DNA of 64,000 nucleotides, taken from NCBI RefSeq assembly GCF_000684975.1, contig NZ_BAXZ01000003.1:1-64000 (forward strand), in the 5' to 3' direction. Positions 59,702 through 64,000 of the stretch are shown here, piece after piece. The notes beneath the pieces are model-generated. The model did no database searches. It was not told the DNA's origin and saw only the letters and a program-made list of their open reading frames with translations. A program made the position numbers and the translations under genes. Numbering within the stretch: position 1 is the first letter of the stretch; each line of letters begins with the position of its first letter. Source of the stretch: Paraburkholderia acidipaludis NBRC 101816 (GTDB taxonomy: Bacteria > Pseudomonadota > Gammaproteobacteria > Burkholderiales > Burkholderiaceae).

Positions 59702-61312
59702 TCAGTTGACCGCGGGAGCCGCACGGCCGGCGCCGGGCGTATTCGCGCCTTCGGTAGCCGACGAACGCGGCGCCAGCAGGGCGGCCGGCGCGAGCGGTAT
59801 GTCACGAGTCTTCCTGCCGTGCGCGGGCAGTTGCTCGGCTTCGGTGGGCGTGGCGACCGCCGGATCGCGCGCCGCGTCGATCACCCCGCCGCCCAACGCG
59901 GCGACGAGCGTGGCTTGCGCAGTCAAACGCGCCGCCTGGATGCGGGCGACGCCCTGCTGCGCCGTCAGCAGTTGCTGCTGCGCGATCAGCACGTTCACGT
60001 AGTCGGTGAGGCCGCGGCGATAACCTTCCTCTGAGAGATCGAAGTTGCGCTGCGCGATCGTCACCGAACGGTGGGCATCGTCTTCCTGCGTGGCGAGCGA
60101 GCGCATGCGCACCACCTCGTCGGCGATCTCCTTGAGCGCCGTGACGATGGTCTGGTTGTACTGATCGACGGCGATGTCGTAGGCGGCCGATTGCGCGCCG
60201 AGCTGCGCGCGCAGGCGTCCGCCGTCGAAGATCGGCAGCGAGAGGGCCGGCCCCGCGGAGTAGCTGCCGCTCAGCGACTTGAGGAACTGGAAGAGCGGAC
60301 CCGCGGCCGCATAGCCGCCCATCGAAACGAGCAGGTTCACGTTCGGATAGAAGTCGGCCCTGGCCACGTCGATGCCGCGCGCCTGCGCGGCCACGGTCCA
60401 GCGCGCCGCGACGATGTCGGGGCGATGGCCGATCAGCTCGGCGGGCAGCGCCGAGGGCAGGCCCGCCGGGCTCGCGAGCGAGAGCGCCGGGCGCGTGATG
60501 GCTTCGCCGGCGCCCGGCCCCTTGCCCGCGAGCGCGGCGAGCTGGTTCTTGCCGAGCGCGATGGCCTCTTCGAGCGCGTCGATCTGGCGCTCGTACTCGG
60601 GCAGCGGCGTTTGCGCCTGCGTCACTTCGAGTTGCGTGCCGAGCCCGCCCGCGAGGCGCCGCTGGGCCAGCACGAGCACCTTCTGCTGCTCGGCGAGCGT
60701 TTGCTTCGCGATGTCGAGCAGGGCGTAGTTCATCGAGAGTTCGACATACGCGCGCGTGACGTTCACTTCGAGTTCGAGCTGCGCGGCGCGCGCGTCCGCG
60801 GCGCTCGCGTGCGCGAGGTCGAGCGCGCGCTCGGCCGTGTTCTTGTCCTGGCCCCAGAGGTCGAGGTGATAGGAGAGGCCGAGCGCGGCCGTGTTGTTCC
60901 AGGTGTTCGCGTCGGCGAGCGGGCCGGGGCCGTAGAACACGTTGTCGGGCCAGTGCTCGCGCTGGACCGACATGTTGCCGCTGATCTGCGGAAGCAGCCC
61001 GGCCTGCGCGACGCCCGCCATCGAGCGCGCCTCGCGCACGCGCGCCTGGGCAGCCGCGAGCGACGGATTGCCCGAGATCGAGTCTTCGATCCAGGCATTC
61101 AGCTGCGGGTCGTTGTAGCGCTTCCACCAGTCGCTGGCGGGCCACTGGGCGTCGGTGTCGGCGGCGCGGATGGCCGATCCGGCGTCGAGTTGCGAAGCCT
61201 CGGTCTGCTTCGCCTGCGGTGCGACGCCCCCGGTACTGGCGCAGCCTGCGATTATCAACGAGAGCGTAAGAACCGTGAGCGCGGCGAGTCCTTTCGGTAC
61301 CGGAGACTGCAC
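59702..61312 (-). CDS. NodT-family outer-membrane efflux lipoprotein
   Basis: The 536-residue TolC-like protein has a lipoprotein signal (LTLSLIIAGC, Cys24) and two repeated outer-membrane efflux domains: NPSLAAAQARVREARSMAGV, NTWNNTAALGLSYHLDLWGQ, and later GPALSLPIFDGGRLRAQLGA. It forms the outer channel of the pump. Start is GTG 61312 with AAAGGAG at eight bases. The C-terminus has a low-complexity Ala/Pro/Arg tail of about 45 residues after the conserved domain, so the natural end may be longer than in the family. It is the first gene of the efflux operon. Confidence 0.92.
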   Translation of the reverse strand: MQSPVPKGLAALTVLTLSLIIAGCASTGGVAPQAKQTEASQLDAGSAIRAADTDAQWPASDWWKRYNDPQLNAWIEDSISGNPSLAAAQARVREARSMAGVAQAGLLPQISGNMSVQREHWPDNVFYGPGPLADANTWNNTAALGLSYHLDLWGQDKNTAERALDLAHASAADARAAQLELEVNVTRAYVELSMNYALLDIAKQTLAEQQKVLVLAQRRLAGGLGTQLEVTQAQTPLPEYERQIDALEEAIALGKNQLAALAGKGPGAGEAITRPALSLASPAGLPSALPAELIGHRPDIVAARWTVAAQARGIDVARADFYPNVNLLVSMGGYAAAGPLFQFLKSLSGSYSAGPALSLPIFDGGRLRAQLGAQSAAYDIAVDQYNQTIVTALKEIADEVVRMRSLATQEDDAHRSVTIAQRNFDLSEEGYRRGLTDYVNVLIAQQQLLTAQQGVARIQAARLTAQATLVAALGGGVIDAARDPAVATPTEAEQLPAHGRKTRDIPLAPAALLAPRSSATEGANTPGAGRAAPAVN

Positions 61313-61350
61313 GATTTACTCCTTTTATTGGCTATAGATCAGTGTGTGTC

Positions 61351-61356
61351 ATTATA
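61351..61356 (-). promoter_or_regulatory. -10 box of the efflux operon
   Basis: A perfect TATAAT on the minus strand, 39 bases before the GTG start, in the only markedly AT-rich spot (61313-61468) of this part. It is between the operon and the divergent LysR gene, where the regulator would bind. Confidence 0.55.
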
Positions 61357-61468
61357 TTTTTCGATCTATTCCCGAATAACCGGTAAAGGTGCAAGGCATT
61401 TTTACGAGATTTGAGATAATCCGTCTTACGAAATATGTAACAATGCCTCCGTCATAGAGAGGATGGCT

Positions 61469-62410
61469 ATGGATACGCTCCAAAACATGCGGGTATTTGT
61501 GCGGGTGGTCGAGGCAGGCAGCTTCACGGGCGCCGCGCAGCACCTGAATACGACGACGGCTTACGCCTCGCGCGCCGTCTCGGATCTGGAGGCGCATCTG
61601 CGCACGCGCCTCCTGAACCGCACGACACGCCGCATCGCGCTGACCGAGGCCGGCGAGCGTTACCTGCAGCGCTGCGAGCAGATCCTCGCGTATGTGGACC
61701 AGGCGGAAGCGGAGGCCGGCGACGCGCACGCGCGGCCCTCGGGCAAGCTGAAGATCTACTCGATGACGAGCTTCGGCCAGCACTATGTCGTGCCGGCCGT
61801 GGGGCAGTACCAGCAGCTCTATCCCGACGTGAGCGTCGAACTGACGCTGGCCGCGCAGCGCATGCCGGACCTGCTCGACGAAGGCTACGACGTGGCGCTC
61901 ATGCTCGCGACCGATCTGCCCGATTCGGGCTTCGTCTCGCAGCGCATTGCGAGCACGTTCAGCATTGCCTGCGCCTCGCCCGCCTACCTGGAGCGCCACG
62001 GCGTGCCGCAAACGCCCGCCGATCTCGCCCAGCACGCATGCCTGCAGATGGTGACGCCGATCTTTCCCGCGTCGCAGTGGCACTTCACCGGCCCGGAAGG
62101 CGACCAGGTCACCGACCTCGGCCCCTCGACGTTCCAGGTGAACGTGGCCGAGGCCCTGGCGGTGGCACTGCGCGAGGGGATGGGGGTGGGCGTCCTGCCG
62201 ATGTACTCGGCCATCAGCGGGCTGCGCAGCGGCGAACTCGTGTGGATCCTGCCCGAATACAAGTCGCAGGAAATGAACATCTATGCGATGTATCCGTCGC
62301 GCCAGTATCTCGACGCGAAGATCCGCACGTGGATCGAACTGCTGCGCGAGACCTTGCCGTCTACGCTGGCGACCGACGAGGCTGAACTGCGCCAGTTCGC
62401 GCGCACCTAG
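61469..62410 (+). CDS. LysR-family regulator of the divergent efflux operon (AaeR-like)
   Basis: The 313-residue regulator has an N-terminal winged helix (MRVFVRVVEAGSFTGAAQHL ... YASRAVSDLEAHLRTRLLNR) and an effector domain of the CrgA/DntR-like branch (GQYQQLYPDVSVELTLAAQR, then VALREGMGVGVLPMYSAI). ATG 61469 with GAGAGG six bases upstream is preferred over ATG 61463. The divergent placement 156 bp from the efflux operon, as with aaeR and aaeXAB in E. coli, supports control of the pump by an aromatic acid. Confidence 0.9.
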   Translation: MDTLQNMRVFVRVVEAGSFTGAAQHLNTTTAYASRAVSDLEAHLRTRLLNRTTRRIALTEAGERYLQRCEQILAYVDQAEAEAGDAHARPSGKLKIYSMTSFGQHYVVPAVGQYQQLYPDVSVELTLAAQRMPDLLDEGYDVALMLATDLPDSGFVSQRIASTFSIACASPAYLERHGVPQTPADLAQHACLQMVTPIFPASQWHFTGPEGDQVTDLGPSTFQVNVAEALAVALREGMGVGVLPMYSAISGLRSGELVWILPEYKSQEMNIYAMYPSRQYLDAKIRTWIELLRETLPSTLATDEAELRQFART

Positions 62411-62574
62411 CCGGTCGCACCTGAGCGGCGGCACGTGATCGGCCCCGCGTTGTGACAGGCTGTTACACCTGCGGCCGATCGCAACACTTCCTTACGCCCG
62501 GCTGCGCGGCGGTTTGCTAACGTAGCGGAACGCTTTTTCGCCAACGTTCAATTCGCCAGCACCCGAGGACTTCC

Positions 62575-62739
62575 ATGGATACGCATCTGATGATCGGCAT
62601 CGCCGTGATGATGGGCCTGATCGGCATCGCGGCTTCGCGCGATCTGCTGCGCATGCGCCGCGCACAGCTTCAACCGGTGTCGCTGCGCGCGCAGCGCATC
62701 GACGGCGCCGTTCGGGACACGCGCGGCGACCTGCGCTAA
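62575..62739 (+). CDS. small single-pass membrane protein, 54 aa
   Basis: ATG 62575 follows GAGGACTTCC. The product has one hydrophobic helix (MDTHLMIGIAVMMGLIGIAA) and a basic, Arg-rich cytoplasmic tail (SRDLLRMRRAQLQPVSLRAQ and DTRGDLR). It has high third-position GC as in core genes, which supports real coding use. It converges with the metallophosphoesterase. A cluster of hydrophobic codons with a clear ribosome site is the whole evidence; the function is unknown. Confidence 0.55.
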   Translation: MDTHLMIGIAVMMGLIGIAASRDLLRMRRAQLQPVSLRAQRIDGAVRDTRGDLR

Positions 62740-62784
62740 ACGCGCCAGCCGCATTCTGCGTTGCCGCCGGCCCAACGGGCCGTA

Positions 62785-63597
62785 TCAATCCCCCAGCTCC
62801 ACCACCTTGTCCCATGCGAACGCCGGGTTTTCCGGCGCGCCGCTGCGGCGATCGCGGTAGCCGCGCGGATTGCAGACAACTTGCGTGCCATTGACCGTGT
62901 AGTCGAAGCACGTATGCGTGTGCCCATGCACCCATAGCGCCACGGGCGGGCGCACGAGCGCGTCGAGATCGTTCACGAAGCCCGCGGACACCGGATCGGT
63001 CGCGTAGCGCGCCGCAAGGCTCAGCCGGTGCGGCGCGTGGTGCGTGACGACGATCGTCTTGCCCGCGAACGGCTTCGCCAGCTCGCCCTCGAGCCACGCG
63101 AGCGCGTGGGCATGCAGTGCGAGCGAATCCGCGGGCGTGAAGTCCCGCGCCAGCGCGGCGGGGCTGCCGGGCCACGACACCTGGATCAGGCCGCGAAAGT
63201 CGAGCATCACGCGTTCGGCGGCGGCGATCGCATGGTCGCGTGCCGCGTCGTCGGCGCCGAACAGCGCGAAGTCGGCCCACAGCGTCGTGCCGAGCACGCG
63301 CCAGCGCCCCGCGGGATCGACGAGGGTCGCATTGTTCAGGAAGTGCACGTGATCGAGCGCCGAGGCCGCGTCGTGCATCGCGGTTTCGAGGGCGCCGAAT
63401 TCGCCGTCGTAATACTCGTGATTGCCAGGCACGTAGACCACGGGCACCTGCGGATCGAAGGTTTCCGCCGCCCATCGCAGGCCGAGCGCGTGATTGTGAA
63501 TGTCGCCCGCGAGGATGACGAGATCGGCTTCGGCGTGCGGGATCGTGTCCGGCTCGTCGTACTCCAGATGCAGGTCGGACAGCACGCGAATCTTCAC
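62785..63597 (-). CDS. calcineurin-like metallophosphoesterase
   Basis: The 270-residue enzyme has all blocks of the family: DLHLE (8-12), GDIHNH, GNHEYYD, THHAPH and GHTHTCFDY, which supply the dinuclear metal ligands. It hydrolyses a phospho-mono- or diester, perhaps a nucleotide; the substrate is not clear. The start is GTG 63597, which overlaps the stop of the upstream flavoprotein gene by three bases (GTGA), so both are on one transcript. Confidence 0.9.
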   Translation of the reverse strand: MKIRVLSDLHLEYDEPDTIPHAEADLVILAGDIHNHALGLRWAAETFDPQVPVVYVPGNHEYYDGEFGALETAMHDAASALDHVHFLNNATLVDPAGRWRVLGTTLWADFALFGADDAARDHAIAAAERVMLDFRGLIQVSWPGSPAALARDFTPADSLALHAHALAWLEGELAKPFAGKTIVVTHHAPHRLSLAARYATDPVSAGFVNDLDALVRPPVALWVHGHTHTCFDYTVNGTQVVCNPRGYRDRRSGAPENPAFAWDKVVELGD

Positions 63598-64000
63598 GCC
63601 GAGGCCTCCCCCGTACTGCGCGGCGTGCGCAGCACCTTGCCCGGATTCATCAGGTTCAGCGGATCGAGCGCCGCCTTGATCGCCTGCATCAGCCTCAATT
63701 CCACCGCGCTCTTGTAGTGCGCCGCTTCATCCACCTTCAGTTGCCCGAGGCCGTGTTCCGCGCTGATCGTGCCGCGATGGCGATGTACGCTGTCATACAC
63801 GATGCGGTTCAGCGTTTTCTCGTTTTCGGCGAGGAAGGACTTCGGATCGACACCTTCTGGCGCCTGCACGTTGTAGTGCAGGTTGCCGTCGCCGAGATGG
63901 CCGAACGTCACCATGCGCGCGCCCGGCACCGTGCGGGCGATTTCGGCGTCGGTTTCCTCGATGAAATGGCCGATGCGCGAGATCGGCACGCCGATGTCGT
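63594..64000 (-). CDS. FAD-binding oxidoreductase, GlcD/D-2-hydroxyglutarate dehydrogenase type (3' part)
   Basis: Only the last about 135 codons are in the window; the gene continues past the right edge. The sequence has VTFGHLGDGNLHYNVQAPEG and RGTISAEHGLGQLK, the C-terminal cap-domain motifs of GlcD, lactate and D-2-hydroxyglutarate dehydrogenases with metal-binding His and Glu, then NPGKVL at the end. It oxidises a 2-hydroxy acid with FAD; which one cannot be said from this fragment. Confidence 0.85.
   Translation of the reverse strand, partial: DIGVPISRIGHFIEETDAEIARTVPGARMVTFGHLGDGNLHYNVQAPEGVDPKSFLAENEKTLNRIVYDSVHRHRGTISAEHGLGQLKVDEAAHYKSAVELRLMQAIKAALDPLNLMNPGKVLRTPRSTGEASA

Overview
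The window looks like a chromosomal segment of a Burkholderiaceae beta-proteobacterium, most likely Paraburkholderia or Caballeronia. The evidence is high GC, strong bias for G/C at third codon positions, housekeeping proteins of Burkholderia type (glnS, alaS, valS, uvrD, galU, uppP), a complete myo-inositol block with an IolC-DUF2090 fusion, and an IS407-group IS3 element. This placement rests on protein recognition, not on a database search.

Layout. 1-6150 is core: small membrane/lipoproteins, a MATE exporter with a DUF2288 protein, a NlpD-like LysM/M23 lipoprotein, an aldose epimerase-like protein and undecaprenyl-diphosphatase. Between them, 2.7-2.87 kb is a gene-less stretch with three consecutive hairpins ending in a terminator, a candidate small RNA. 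A tRNA-Arg(TCT) at 6151-6227 marks the start of an accessory region reaching about 17.6 kb. This region holds a three-gene TIGR04255 module, a defective tyrosine integrase, a HEPN-like protein, a gspG fragment, a DUF6602 nuclease-like protein, a SpoT/MESH1-type HD hydrolase with a decayed second copy beside it, a PD-(D/E)XK-like protein, a complete 1.2-kb IS3 element, and an overlapping pair that looks like a secreted toxin and its periplasmic immunity protein. Codon use and GC in several of these genes differ from the surrounding core.

18-31.9 kb is core again: two NUDIX enzymes, glnS, a CoA transferase, alaS, a LysR/MFS pair, a thioesterase, an Ap4A phosphorylase-like gene paired with an adenosine-specific kinase, and a fosmidomycin-resistance-type exporter. 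32.3-46.5 kb holds a chemoreceptor and then the inositol locus. On the minus strand are sugar-binding protein, permease, ATPase, iolC-DUF2090, iolD, iolE and iolB. Divergent on the plus strand are an RpiR regulator, iolG and a second Gfo/Idh/MocA dehydrogenase. Together they import inositol, oxidise it to inosose, dehydrate and hydrolyse the ring, isomerise, phosphorylate and probably cleave the product; no iolA is present here. A 34-bp palindromic repeat occurs three times, twice between the binding-protein and permease genes.

46.6-64 kb carries tusA, galU, valS, uvrD, mtnN, a propionyl-CoA synthetase, an AaeAB-like FUSC efflux operon with its divergent LysR regulator, a small membrane protein, a metallophosphoesterase and the 3' end of a GlcD/D2HGDH-type flavoprotein cut by the window edge.

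The best candidates for undescribed biology are the HD-hydrolase/nuclease pair (13.3-14.9 kb), the TIGR04255 trio (6.4-8.2 kb), the structured RNA locus (2.7-2.87 kb) and the 34-bp palindromic repeat.
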